A stretch of 22,102 bases of DNA, from contig CALZJV010000031.1 in NCBI GenBank assembly GCA_945787595.1, forward strand, positions 1 through 22,102, written 5' to 3'. The notes under the pieces are model-generated. The model made no database searches. It was given only the letters and a program-made list of their open reading frames with translations, and was not told the DNA's origin. Source of the DNA: an uncultured Desulfobacterales bacterium. Lineage in GTDB: Bacteria > Desulfobacterota > Desulfobacteria > Desulfobacterales > JAFDCJ01. Shown piece after piece: positions 1 to 6,203 of the stretch (position 1 is the stretch's first letter; each line of letters starts with the position of its first letter). The translations under genes and the position numbers were made by a program.

Positions 1-8
1 ATCGCTCA

Positions 9-81
9 GCCACAAAGGCTCAAAGACACTAAAAGGTTTTAAAATTTGAATCTTTTCTTAGTGACTTGGTGACTTGGTGGC
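9..81. repeat. Imperfect foldback (palindromic) intergenic repeat
   Basis: The left arm (9-32, starting GCCACAAAGG) and the right arm (57-81, ending GACTTGGTGGC) are imperfect reverse complements, with about 19 of 24 positions paired around an AT-rich loop. The right arm carries a tandem GTGACTTG. Arms built on CACAAAG/CTTTGTG-like words are common non-coding repeats in Desulfobacterota genomes, and a related one occurs at 20247-20291. It lies directly upstream of the MinD-type gene. No protein is visible in 1-127. Confidence 0.6.
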
Positions 82-127
82 TAAACAGTTACGAATTGGG
101 AAGCAGTGATAACGTGGAGCAACCTTC

Positions 128-988
128 ATGAAAGAATTAATCGTCATCAGCGGCAAGGGTGGAACCGGCAAGACCAGTGTCATGGCTGCTTTTTCCTCGT
201 TGGCAGAAAGTATGGTTCTCTGTGATGCGGATGTGGATGCGGCAGATCTGCATTTAATAATGAATCCCAAAGTGATTCAGCGGACGGATTTTCAGTCAGG
301 AAACACCGCCGTGATCAACAAAGACCAATGCACCGAATGCGGCTTGTGCCGGGAGATGTGCCGCTTCAATGCCATCAGCGCTGATTATAAAGTCGATTCC
401 ATTGACTGCGAAGGATGTGGCGTTTGTGTCCATTTCTGCCCCGAAGATGCCATTGATTTTCCGGTGAGTACGTGCGGCGAATGGTTTGTTTCGGACACTC
501 GATTCGGACCGATGGTGCATGCCCGGCTTGGCATTGCCGAGGAAAATTCGGGCAAACTGGTCACTCTGGTACGTCAGGAGGCTCGAAAGCTTACCGAAGC
601 TAAGAACCTGGATTTGATCCTGACCGATGGTCCCCCGGGGGTGGGTTGTCCGGTGATTGCTTCCATCGGCGGTGCCAGCGCGGTACTCATTGTCACCGAA
701 CCCACTGTTTCCGGTAAACACGATATGGAGCGGGTTGCCCAGCTTGCCGCCCATTTTAAGGTCCCGGCCATGATTTGTGTCAACAAATTTGATCTCAATT
801 TGGAATTGACCCGGGAAATTGAAAAATATGCTGAAGAAAAGGACATCGCCTGTTTGGGCCGCATCCCCTTTGATCCGATTTTCACCAAAGCCATGATTCA
901 GGCTCAAACTGTTTTTGAATATGATGGCCAATCAACGGTAGGAGCGGCCATTCGAGGCACTTGGCAACGTCTAACAGAAAAGCTTTAG
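128..988 (+). CDS. MinD/Mrp-family P-loop ATPase with inserted 2x[4Fe-4S] ferredoxin domain (ORP-complex type)
   Basis: The 286-aa cytosolic protein is a SIMIBI-class ATPase. The deviant Walker A motif GKGGTGKT is at residues 9-16, the DADVDAADLH switch region at about 33-42 and DGPPG at about 166-170. A bacterial-ferredoxin insert supplies two CxxCxxCxxxC clusters (Cys68/71/74/78 and Cys94/97/100/104). This architecture is known from the MinD-like proteins of the orange protein (ORP) complex of sulfate reducers, encoded beside a NifX-like protein, and the same pairing is found here 35 bp downstream. It probably uses ATP to deliver or assemble a metal-sulfur cofactor; the substrate is not evident. 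Only one such ATPase is in the window, whereas ORP loci usually have two, so a partner may lie outside. No convincing promoter is seen in 1-127. Confidence 0.9.
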   Translation: MKELIVISGKGGTGKTSVMAAFSSLAESMVLCDADVDAADLHLIMNPKVIQRTDFQSGNTAVINKDQCTECGLCREMCRFNAISADYKVDSIDCEGCGVCVHFCPEDAIDFPVSTCGEWFVSDTRFGPMVHARLGIAEENSGKLVTLVRQEARKLTEAKNLDLILTDGPPGVGCPVIASIGGASAVLIVTEPTVSGKHDMERVAQLAAHFKVPAMICVNKFDLNLELTREIEKYAEEKDIACLGRIPFDPIFTKAMIQAQTVFEYDGQSTVGAAIRGTWQRLTEKL

Positions 989-1023
989 TAATAAACATTA
1001 AATTAACTAGGAGGAAAATTATC

Positions 1024-1356
1024 ATGAAGGTTGCAATACCGTTAGCCGAAGGAAAACTGACCGCCCACTTTGGACATTGTCAGGAATTCGCATTGGTGGA
1101 AGTTGAAGACAGTCAGATCAAAAGTAAAGAAAGCTTGGTCCCGCCACCCCATGAGCCCGGGGTGCTGCCAAAATGGCTTCATGACCTGGGTACCAATGTA
1201 ATTATTGCCGGCGGAATGGGAGCAAGGGCTTTGGACCTTTTTGCCCAAAACAATATAAAGGTGATTGTCGGTTCCCCGGCGCTAACGCCTGAAGAACTGG
1301 TAAAACAGTACCTGGACAATACGCTGCAGACCGGCGGCAATGTCTGCGATCATTAA
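1024..1356 (+). CDS. NifX/NafY-like dinitrogenase iron-molybdenum cofactor-binding domain protein (ORP-like)
   Basis: The 110-aa single-domain protein matches the dinitrogenase FeMo-cofactor biosynthesis fold: an N-terminal strand MKVAIPLAEG, the HFGHCQEFALVEV segment and the GGMGARALDLF turn followed by IKVIVG. The start at 1024 is preceded by AGGAGG at 8-nt spacing; an upstream TTG-initiated extension would overlap the previous gene and lacks a ribosome site. In ORP systems this fold binds a Mo/Cu-sulfur cluster; here the metal is unknown. It is co-transcribed with the MinD-type ATPase upstream. It is not evidence for nitrogen fixation, because no nifHDK is present. Confidence 0.88.
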   Translation: MKVAIPLAEGKLTAHFGHCQEFALVEVEDSQIKSKESLVPPPHEPGVLPKWLHDLGTNVIIAGGMGARALDLFAQNNIKVIVGSPALTPEELVKQYLDNTLQTGGNVCDH

Positions 1357-1420
1357 TAAAAAAGGGTCGGTTGCAGGTTGTCAGTTGTCTGTTGTTAAAC
1401 GGAGGAACATAAGAACGAAA

Positions 1421-1516
1421 GGAAGAAAAGTAGAGGATGTCTGGGAGATCACCCCTGAAGATATAGTCGCTCATCTGGGAACGCTGGCGCCGGGGAATAC
1501 GCCCTGTGCGGAATAG
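1421..1516 (+). pseudogene. C-terminal remnant of a NifU-like scaffold gene
   Basis: Reading from 1421 gives GRKVEDVWEITPEDIVAHLG and then TLAPGNTPCAE, ending in TAG at 1514-1516. It aligns without gaps to the intact NifU-like protein at 16736-17161, whose corresponding stretch reads GKTIEEAWEITPDDVIEFLE then TLPKENYHCAEL. No start codon, N-terminal half or first two cluster cysteines are present, and the stop falls exactly after the conserved CAE. The region 1360-1420 before it shows no recognisable coding content. This is the decayed 3' part of a paralogue that once followed the NifX-like gene. Confidence in the homology is high because it is visible within the window. Confidence 0.75.
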
Positions 1517-1535
1517 GATCTAGCCTTTGAGATAA

Positions 1536-1569
1536 AATTAAGGGGCAGTAAACATGCCACCCCTTAATT
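1536..1569. terminator. Bidirectional terminator-like hairpin
   Basis: AATTAAGGGG (1536-1545) pairs perfectly with CCCCTTAATT (1560-1569) around a 14-nt loop. The AT ends of the stem give a T-rich 3' flank in both directions. It lies between convergent genes: the plus-strand remnant ending at 1516 and the minus-strand gene ending at 1607. Confidence 0.7.
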
Positions 1570-1606
1570 CATTGAGCACCACGCAGCCTCCCATGCTGCG
1601 GACAAT

Positions 1607-1966
1607 TTAAGATTCTTCTTCAGGTTTTTCCCCCAGCTCATCGATGCGCCTTTGGATGGCATCCAATGATTTTTGCATGTAATCGGCTTGAGCCTTTAGC
1701 ATGTCCATCTCAGCGGCTACGTCCATTGAATAGGCCGGGCCGGCAACAGGTGGATAGCCCCCGTAGCCTCTGCCATAGCCGCGACCCCGACCTGCATCGG
1801 AGCCGTATCCGCCCCTGAAACCGCGTCTCAAGGCAAGACCGCGGCCAAAGCCGTAACCGCCCGTATTAGCAGGAATGGTTCCAACTGTGGCGGGGTTACA
1901 ACGACCTCTGGCGCCGCCTGTCATAGGACCGGCTCCCATGGGACCTGTTCTGTCATATCCTGGCAT
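1607..1966 (-). CDS. DUF5320-type Gly/Arg-rich small protein with C-terminal coiled coil
   Basis: The 119-aa protein begins MPGYDRTGPMGAGPMTGGA, the characteristic opening of DUF5320 proteins. Next comes an approximately 50-residue low-complexity tract of Gly/Arg/Tyr (GRGYGRGYGG) and then a helical C-terminus from about residue 84 with heptad spacing (MDMLKAQADYMQKSLDAIQRR). The ribosome site GGAGGTG precedes ATG by 6 nt. The family commonly sits beside DUF134, MinD and NifX-like genes, as here, but its biochemical function is not established. It is the third gene of a probable operon with 2074-2295 and 2335-2724, separated from the second by a hairpin at 2006-2053 that could give differential expression. 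Confidence 0.82.
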   Translation of the reverse strand: MPGYDRTGPMGAGPMTGGARGRCNPATVGTIPANTGGYGFGRGLALRRGFRGGYGSDAGRGRGYGRGYGGYPPVAGPAYSMDVAAEMDMLKAQADYMQKSLDAIQRRIDELGEKPEEES

Positions 1967-2005
1967 AAGATCACCTCCTTCAATTGTTGTTGATTAGTTG
2001 AATGG

Positions 2006-2053
2006 CCCCAGTTAAATTCGCTTCGCTCGTTTTCTTCGAAAAATTTAACGGGG
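2006..2053. terminator. Intercistronic hairpin (attenuator or partial terminator)
   Basis: CCCC plus GTTAAATT (2006-2018, one bulged A at 2010) pairs with AATTTAAC plus GGGG (2042-2053), a 12-bp stem. The loop contains the near-repetitive TTCGCTTCGC. It lies in the 107-bp gap between two co-directional Gly-rich genes. No clear U-tract follows on the minus strand, so partial termination or mRNA stabilisation is likelier than full termination. Confidence 0.5.
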
Positions 2054-2073
2054 TAAATTGATTTGTTAAAATG

Positions 2074-2295
2074 TTAAGACTGCCTCCCGCGACCTTGTCC
2101 GGTGCCTCGACCTTTGCCCTGACTCCGGCCGGCGCCTTTGCCTAATCCCCGGCCTTGACCCCTGCCGGATACCCTACCGCCTTGATCCTGTGGTGCTGGG
2201 GTTCCGTCTTTAGGGCTGCATTTTCCCCGGCCCCGTCCCGTCTTCGGGCCCTGGCCCTGGGGGCCTGTTCCATCTCCCTGTGGCATATTGCTCAC
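2074..2295 (-). CDS. Gly/Gln/Arg-rich small protein of the DUF5320-like group
   Basis: The 73-aa protein opens MSNMPQGDGTGPQGQGPKTG and has a single cysteine in GRGRGKCSPKDG; the rest is almost wholly G, R, K and Q in short GRGQGRG-like repeats. The start is supported by GGGAGGTGAG immediately upstream. The opening motif (GDGTGPQGQGPKTGRGRGxC) is a recurring small-protein signature next to DUF134 genes. It is probably disordered; nucleic-acid or metal binding would fit the composition but is not shown. It lies 39 bp downstream of the DUF134 gene, which carries the same style of Gly/Arg tail, suggesting the tail and this gene arose by duplication. Confidence 0.8.
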   Translation of the reverse strand: MSNMPQGDGTGPQGQGPKTGRGRGKCSPKDGTPAPQDQGGRVSGRGQGRGLGKGAGRSQGKGRGTGQGRGRQS

Positions 2296-2334
2296 CTCCC
2301 TTCGGTATCGTTAATTAGTAAAATGGTTGATTTG

Positions 2335-2724
2335 TTAAGGCTGCTTACCGCGGCCTTTCCCTTGACCCTGGCCGTCACCTCTGCCTGATCCGCGGCCTTG
2401 ACCCCTGCCACCGCCTCGGCGGCGCCGCCGTCGCATACCTCGGAATTCATAGTCTCCACCTTCTATTTTCAATGCTTTGCCGGTTATCAGAGCTTCGGAA
2501 ATAGATTGGCGTGCCCGGGCCAGAATTCTACCGTAGGTTTGACGAGATACCTCCATTAAATTGGCGGCAGCTTCCTGATCCAGACCTTCAAAATCGCTCA
2601 ACCGGATGGCTTCGAGTTCTTCGACCGATAGCAGCACTTCACCGGATATTGGAACCCCCTCGGGAATAAACGCTGTTAGGGTTGGATATCCGGATACAAA
2701 CCTTGGTTTCTTGGGTCGCGGCAT
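2335..2724 (-). CDS. DUF134 (UPF0251) helix-turn-helix protein with Gly/Arg-rich tail
   Basis: The 129-aa protein starts MPRPKKPRFVSGYPTLTAFI, the typical DUF134 opening. A sigma-70 region 4-like HTH occupies about residues 35-75 (LSVEELEAIRLSDFEGLDQE then AAANLMEVSRQTYGRILARA). Residues 98-129 form an RRRRRGGGRGQGRG tail. It is presumed to be a DNA-binding regulator; targets are unknown. The gene is preceded by a near-perfect sigma-70 promoter (2756-2784) flanked by two palindromes (2737-2758 and 2787-2815), a layout expected for autoregulation. The ribosome site AAGGAA lies 7 nt before ATG. It heads the operon 2335, 2074, 1607. Confidence 0.88.
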   Translation of the reverse strand: MPRPKKPRFVSGYPTLTAFIPEGVPISGEVLLSVEELEAIRLSDFEGLDQEAAANLMEVSRQTYGRILARARQSISEALITGKALKIEGGDYEFRGMRRRRRRGGGRGQGRGSGRGDGQGQGKGRGKQP

Positions 2725-2736
2725 AGATTTTTCCTT

Positions 2737-2758
2737 ATTATGATCATTTGATCATAAT
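2737..2758. promoter_or_regulatory. Palindromic operator O1 at the transcription start of the DUF134 gene
   Basis: A perfect 10-bp inverted repeat ATTATGATCA / TGATCATAAT separated by two bases. It overlaps the 3' edge of the -10 element and extends to just before the ribosome site, the position of a repressor that blocks initiation. The half-site resembles that of the second palindrome (GATCAT here, GGTCAT there). Confidence 0.7.
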
Positions 2759-2784
2759 ATAAATCAGATAAACTATACTGTCAA
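2756..2784 (-). promoter_or_regulatory. Sigma-70 promoter of the DUF134 operon
   Basis: On the minus strand TTGACA (2784-2779), a 17-nt spacer and TATATT (2761-2756) give a perfect -35 box, optimal spacing and a one-mismatch -10 box. It lies 32 bp upstream of the DUF134 start codon and is boxed in by two palindromes. Confidence 0.85.
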
Positions 2785-2786
2785 TT

Positions 2787-2815
2787 AATAATTTGGTCAT
2801 AAGACCAAAATTATT
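2787..2815. promoter_or_regulatory. Palindromic operator O2 upstream of the -35 box
   Basis: AATAATTTGGTC, ATAA, then GACCAAAATTATT form an inverted repeat with one extra A in the right arm. It ends 2 bp upstream of the -35 hexamer. Its centre (2800.5) is 53 bp from the centre of O1 (2747.5), about five helical turns, so one protein could bridge both sites on the same face. Confidence 0.65.
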
Positions 2816-2955
2816 CAATTTCGACAATTTGACCCGACGCAGGTTATCAGTGTGGGGGGCAATTTTTTGGATGATTGTTGAAGATGTCAGAGCATTCTTT
2901 AAATGTAACCCTTAGCCCCTTTAACGGACCGGAAAACAACACTTCCCAAACGAGT

Positions 2956-3036
2956 TCAACCTGATAGTAATTCAGAAATCTGATGTTTCAACTCCTCAAT
3001 CTCGGCCCCATCGGGACGGCAGGCACATTGGCCCAC
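2956..3036 (-). CDS. Possible 26-aa CxC mini-protein
   Basis: A GTG start at 3036 preceded by AAGGAG at 9-nt spacing opens a 26-codon frame, MGQCACRPDGAEIEELKHQI then SELLSG. It has a CxC motif at residues 4-6 and a short amphipathic helix with leucine spacing. It lies in the otherwise empty 394-bp interval between the thioredoxin and DUF134 genes on the same strand. It could be a genuine small metal-binding peptide or the tail of a decayed helical gene; I do not recognise a family. The remaining DNA of 2816-2955 and 3037-3118 shows nothing identifiable. Confidence 0.3.
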   Translation of the reverse strand: MGQCACRPDGAEIEELKHQISELLSG

Positions 3037-3118
3037 AAACTACTTCTCCTTTCCGGGCGGAATTACAAGATGAACCGATTACCGCGATCAAAATGTAACC
3101 GGTTATGCATTCTCGCAG

Positions 3119-3448
3119 CTAGAGGCGTGCGTCCTCCAGCGTTTTGGTCAATGAATCCGCTTTTTGAAGCCCGAAAAAACGCCGGGTCTCCTCACCGTCA
3201 TTAAAGATGACCAACGTGGGAATACTGTGTATGTTCAGCCGATACGCAGCGTCGCGATTCTCTTCTATATTCAGGGAAGTAATCAGCGTCTTACCCTGCA
3301 ATTCGTCGGCCACTTTTTCCAGAATGGGTTGCTGGGCCCGACAGGGCATACACCAGGGGGCCCAGCAATCCACCAGCACCGGTATATCGGACTCAAGAAC
3401 CACAGTTTTAAAACTGGTTTCATTTACTTCCTGAATATTTTCAGACAT
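3119..3448 (-). CDS. Thioredoxin with atypical WCMPC active site
   Basis: A 109-aa cytosolic thioredoxin-fold protein. The active site APWCMPC places the redox cysteines at 33 and 36, the cis-Pro loop is SIPTLVIF at about 75-82, and FFGLQKADSL stands at the usual C-terminal Gly position. Met replaces the canonical Gly in CGPC, which usually shifts redox potential or partner choice. Start at 3448 is chosen because homology begins there and GGAGG lies upstream (12-nt spacing); the frame stays open for 84 further codons without a family match. It follows the helical protein at 3543-3860 by 94 bp, probably the same transcript. Confidence 0.85.
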   Translation of the reverse strand: MSENIQEVNETSFKTVVLESDIPVLVDCWAPWCMPCRAQQPILEKVADELQGKTLITSLNIEENRDAAYRLNIHSIPTLVIFNDGEETRRFFGLQKADSLTKTLEDARL

Positions 3449-3542
3449 GATGTTCCCTTCCTCCAATAATTCGCAAAATAACAACCAGCGGCGTTTCCGC
3501 CGCTGCCTGTTGTCATCGGTGGTAGGGAAAGCCTGCATATCT

Positions 3543-3860
3543 TCAGCCACCGAAATTGCCGGCGCCCAGCCCCCGCATCGCCTCTTCAGCTGTGACGCGC
3601 AAGGTTGCCAGATGTTTATCAAATTCCTCCTTTTCGGTTCTAATATCGTCGATTCCGGTTTCGGGGGTGCAGCTATCCCGAATATATTCGATCCGATCAT
3701 CCATCTCCGAAATCAACATATGCAAGTCCTCAATATTGGGAAGAATCCGTTCTCTTTCACCGCCGGGCAGCTCTTCCATCTTGCGAACGATGTCATAAAC
3801 ATTGGCTTTCCAGGCCGTTAGTTCCGCCTGCATGGTGTTACAGCAGTTTCTTGCTTTCAT
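3543..3860 (-). CDS. Small all-helical protein, function unknown
   Basis: The 105-aa protein is rich in Glu, Lys, Met and Leu, starting MKARNCCNTMQAELTAWKAN. It has heptad-like helices over residues about 10-35 and 70-95 and a Gly-rich end (GLGAGNFGG). There are two adjacent cysteines at 6-7 and one near 64. The start has AAGGAG with 7-nt spacing. The pattern MQxxLxxW recalls Sll1863-type stress-response helical proteins, but I cannot confirm that relationship. It is likely co-transcribed with the thioredoxin downstream, so a redox-related role is possible. Confidence 0.7.
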   Translation of the reverse strand: MKARNCCNTMQAELTAWKANVYDIVRKMEELPGGERERILPNIEDLHMLISEMDDRIEYIRDSCTPETGIDDIRTEKEEFDKHLATLRVTAEEAMRGLGAGNFGG

Positions 3861-3949
3861 GATGCGCTCCTTTCTGTTTGGGGTTATGAGACATTGTTTT
3901 TATTTGATCGATGAGGGGTGTTGGATCACTCAACCTCGGATTCGATTTC

Positions 3950-4381
3950 TCAGTTCTTGGTAAAGCTAATGATTTGGCCGCTTTCGCACAGCTCACATTT
4001 CTCAACCGGAACATTCGGCTTATTCGCCGTTATATTTTTTTGTGCCGTTCTTTTGGCGGCTTCCCGCGACTCTCTTAATGCGGCCCATTGAATCTCTTCA
4101 ACAGACATCGGGAAGGAAATGTTCTCACCGCTTTCGCCCATATCGATCACCAGTAATCTGGCTTTAGATTTTTGATGGTTACTGGCATCGATTGCCGCCA
4201 ATCTCGCCTTTTCAGCGTTATCAGCTGTGATCTCTTCGACTGTCATTTTAAAAGCAACCGTCTGGCCGCTTTCTCCCATCTCGAATACCTTCCATCTTTC
4301 TTCCGCTGTTGCGGAATGAGATGCCAGCGAAATTGCTAGTACAACTGCCATAACGATGCTTATCATAATTTTCTTTTTAAT
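3950..4381 (-). CDS. Exported MGESG-repeat protein, probable ATT start codon
   Basis: An exported protein of about 143 aa, family unknown. Starting at the ATT codon 4379-4381 gives a textbook signal peptide: basic KKK, a hydrophobic core (ISIVMAVVLAISLAS) and an ATA cleavage motif before EERWKV. A CTCC complement (GGAG, 4390-4393) lies 8 nt from this ATT. The next ATG (4364-4366) is 23 nt from the ribosome site and would lose the basic N-region. The mature part holds three repeats: FEMGESGQTVAFKMTVEEI, IDMGESGENISFPMSVEEI and a terminal truncated CELCESGQIISF with a CxxC. The first two each end in an Ala/Arg-rich helix. A longer frame from a TTG at 4501 exists but carries no ribosome site and would bury the signal peptide. 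Confidence 0.7.
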   Translation of the reverse strand: MKKKIMISIVMAVVLAISLASHSATAEERWKVFEMGESGQTVAFKMTVEEITADNAEKARLAAIDASNHQKSKARLLVIDMGESGENISFPMSVEEIQWAALRESREAAKRTAQKNITANKPNVPVEKCELCESGQIISFTKN

Positions 4382-4621
4382 TTTTCTTTCTCCTTTCTGT
4401 TTATAAGTTCGGGTGATTAATTTTTTATGTGCGATGGCAATCAATTCGGCAGCCGTCACCGGAGCCAGTATTTTGATCACCTTCACCCTCTTTAATTCCA
4501 ATTATCATGCCAGATGCTGGTTTAAATTTTATCAAGTGTCAGAGCTCAATATAACTATCTGAAAATAAAATTAAAATTTAGTTTTAATTTGTTAGTTGAA
4601 TATTTTGGGTGAACGATTTAT

Positions 4622-4689
4622 CGTTAACTTGACATCCATATTATCGTTACTTACACTTTTGAGTAACGATTGGTAACGTTGATGTAACG
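4622..4689. promoter_or_regulatory. GTAACG/CGTTAC operator array over the activator promoter
   Basis: GTAACG occurs at 4663-4668, 4673-4678 and 4684-4689 (10- and 11-bp spacing, one helical turn). Inverted CGTTAC lies at 4645-4650 within the promoter spacer and CGTTAA at 4622-4627 just before the -35 box. The core GTAACGnttgGTAACGtt recurs at 10871-10888 upstream of a decayed paralogue of the same gene. This is probably the binding array of a repressor or of the activator itself. Confidence 0.65.
4629..4657 (+). promoter_or_regulatory. Sigma-70 promoter of the sigma-54 activator gene
   Basis: TTGACA (4629-4634), a 17-nt spacer and TACACT (4652-4657) lie 61 bp before the start codon at 4719. 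Operator repeats overlap the spacer and the initial transcribed region. The rest of 4382-4628 is AT-rich and holds only the ribosome site and leader of the divergent exported protein. Confidence 0.7.
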
Positions 4690-4718
4690 CAAACCGAAAA
4701 ACTTGAACAGGAGAAGTC

Positions 4719-6125
4719 ATGCCACCGAAAACCCACCAAATCTGGAATGCTCAATTTATAGGTCATATTATTGATTCCATGGTAGACGGGGTGTTTACCC
4801 TGGATGACCAGGGGCACATTACATCCTGGAACTACGCCATGGAGCGTATCAGCGGCTACCCGGCTGATGAGGCGCTGGGCAAAACCTGCCAGCTTTTACA
4901 ATGCAGTCGCTGCTTCGGGAAACAGTGCCCGGCGAGCATTAAGAAATGCGCAATTCTCGAACATGGAAACGCAGAGGCTAAAGAATGCCTGTTGAAGCAT
5001 AAAGACGGTCACACTGTACCTTTAATTAAAAATGCCAGTGTGGTGAGGGATGACGATGAAAATATCATCGGGGTTGTCGAGACATTGACCGATCTGACCG
5101 AATTAAACAAAGCGCGACGGGAGGCAGAGCAGGCACTGTTGCGTCTGGGTGAGATGCATCGGATGGATAAGATAATCGGTAAAAGCCATGAAATGCAAAA
5201 GGTGTTCACCGCAATTAACGCCGCCGCTATGAGCGATGCAACCATACTGGTTCAAGGGGAAAGCGGCACAGGAAAGGAATTGGTGGCTGGAGCGATTCAC
5301 TATAGAAGTGAGCGGGCAAATTATCCTCTGATTACCGTTAACTGCTCCGCCCTTTCGGAGTCCTTGCTGGAAAGTGAACTATTTGGTCATATAAAAGGTG
5401 CCTACACCGGGGCAACCCATGATCGAAGCGGTCGGTTCGAAGAGGCAGACGGTGGAACGGTGTTCCTCGATGAAATTGGAGAACTCAGTCCGTTAATCCA
5501 GGTAAAGCTGCTGCGTGTTCTTCAGCAAAGAGAAATAGAACGGGTCGGCGAATCAAAAAAGCGCAAGATAAATATCCGGGTTATTGCGGCAACCCACCAG
5601 GATCTTTACAATCGGGTACGGGAAGGTCATTTTCGTGAAGATCTATACTACCGCCTCAAAGTCTTTCCCATTCAGCTGCCGCCCCTATGGAAACGCAAAG
5701 AAGACATTCCGCTGCTGATCGGCCACTTTATCGAAAAACAAAACAAAAAGACCGGCAAGAACATTATCGGCCCGTCACAGCATGCCATGCGAATGCTCAT
5801 GGATCACACCTGGCAGGGCAATGTTCGTGAAGTGGAAAACGCCATCGAACACGCATTTGTACTGTGTACGAATGATAAAATCGATTGTGATGATCTACCG
5901 GTGGAAATACGCCGGTCCGGGTCACAACTGTTATTTCAGGGAAATTCAAAGCCTTCTGTGAAGACCCGCTCAGCGGGCAGGAAACTTTCCCGGGAAAATT
6001 TGCTTGAACTGCTGGAGGCCTGCGATTGGAACAAGGCCGAAGTTGCTCGCCAAATCGGACTGAGCCGCACGGCCGTATGGAAATATATGAAAAAATGGGA
6101 TATCCCGCTGAAAAATCCTGTTTAA
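4719..6125 (+). CDS. Sigma-54-dependent transcriptional activator (PAS, AAA+, Fis HTH) with cysteine cluster
   Basis: A 468-aa enhancer-binding protein. The N-terminal PAS domain (about 12-130) contains Cys57, 62, 65, 70, 77 and 90, a dense cluster that could hold an Fe-S cluster or sense redox. The AAA+ domain has Walker A GESGTGKE (180-187), the sigma-54-contact loop as GAYTGA (227-232; Tyr in place of the usual Phe), Walker B GGTVFLDE (245-252) and the arginine-finger region [10 protein letters not shown] Fis-type HTH ends the protein ([20 protein letters not shown]). There is no receiver domain, so it senses a cytoplasmic cue directly. The arrangement matches the PAS-type activator that controls ORP operons in Desulfovibrio. 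Likely targets are the -24/-12 promoters in this window. GGAG lies 8 nt before ATG; selD follows 78 bp downstream. Confidence 0.93.
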   Translation: MPPKTHQIWNAQFIGHIIDSMVDGVFTLDDQGHITSWNYAMERISGYPADEALGKTCQLLQCSRCFGKQCPASIKKCAILEHGNAEAKECLLKHKDGHTVPLIKNASVVRDDDENIIGVVETLTDLTELNKARREAEQALLRLGEMHRMDKIIGKSHEMQKVFTAINAAAMSDATILVQGESGTGKELVAGAIHYRSERANYPLITVNCSALSESLLESELFGHIKGAYTGATHDRSGRFEEADGGTVFLDEIGELSPLIQVKLLRVLQQREIERVGESKKRKINIRVIAATHQDLYNRVREGHFREDLYYRLKVFPIQLPPLWKRKEDIPLLIGHFIEKQNKKTGKNIIGPSQHAMRMLMDHTWQGNVREVENAIEHAFVLCTNDKIDCDDLPVEIRRSGSQLLFQGNSKPSVKTRSAGRKLSRENLLELLEACDWNKAEVARQIGLSRTAVWKYMKKWDIPLKNPV

Positions 6126-6203
6126 AACAAGTGATTGAAAACAATGCCGGCTGTGATAATTAACCTTTGAACGATTATTAAAATGGGGACGATAGGATTT
6201 AAA

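Noticed and set aside
296..931. A 211-codon open frame antisense to the MinD-type gene
   Set aside because: It mirrors a strongly supported gene, has no recognisable domain and no ribosome site; it is a shadow of codon bias.
128..1356. Nitrogen-fixation locus (NifH/NifX)
   Set aside because: The ATPase has a MinD-type fold with a ferredoxin insert rather than NifH features, and no nifDKEN is present; an ORP-type pair is the better match.
1567..2724. Collagen-like or tandem-repeat mobile element in the Gly/Arg-rich region
   Set aside because: The three frames each have their own start, ribosome site and known N-terminal signatures (DUF5320 and DUF134); low complexity reflects their tails.
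3449..3700. N-terminal 84-residue extension of the thioredoxin
   Set aside because: The extra frame overlaps the adjacent helical-protein gene antiparallel in frame sense and lacks family similarity; a ribosome site supports the start at 3448.
4497..4512. Sigma-54 promoter on the minus strand upstream of the exported repeat protein (TGGCATGATAATTGGA)
   Set aside because: The -24 box is good but the essential GC of the -12 box is GG, and no activator site is seen.
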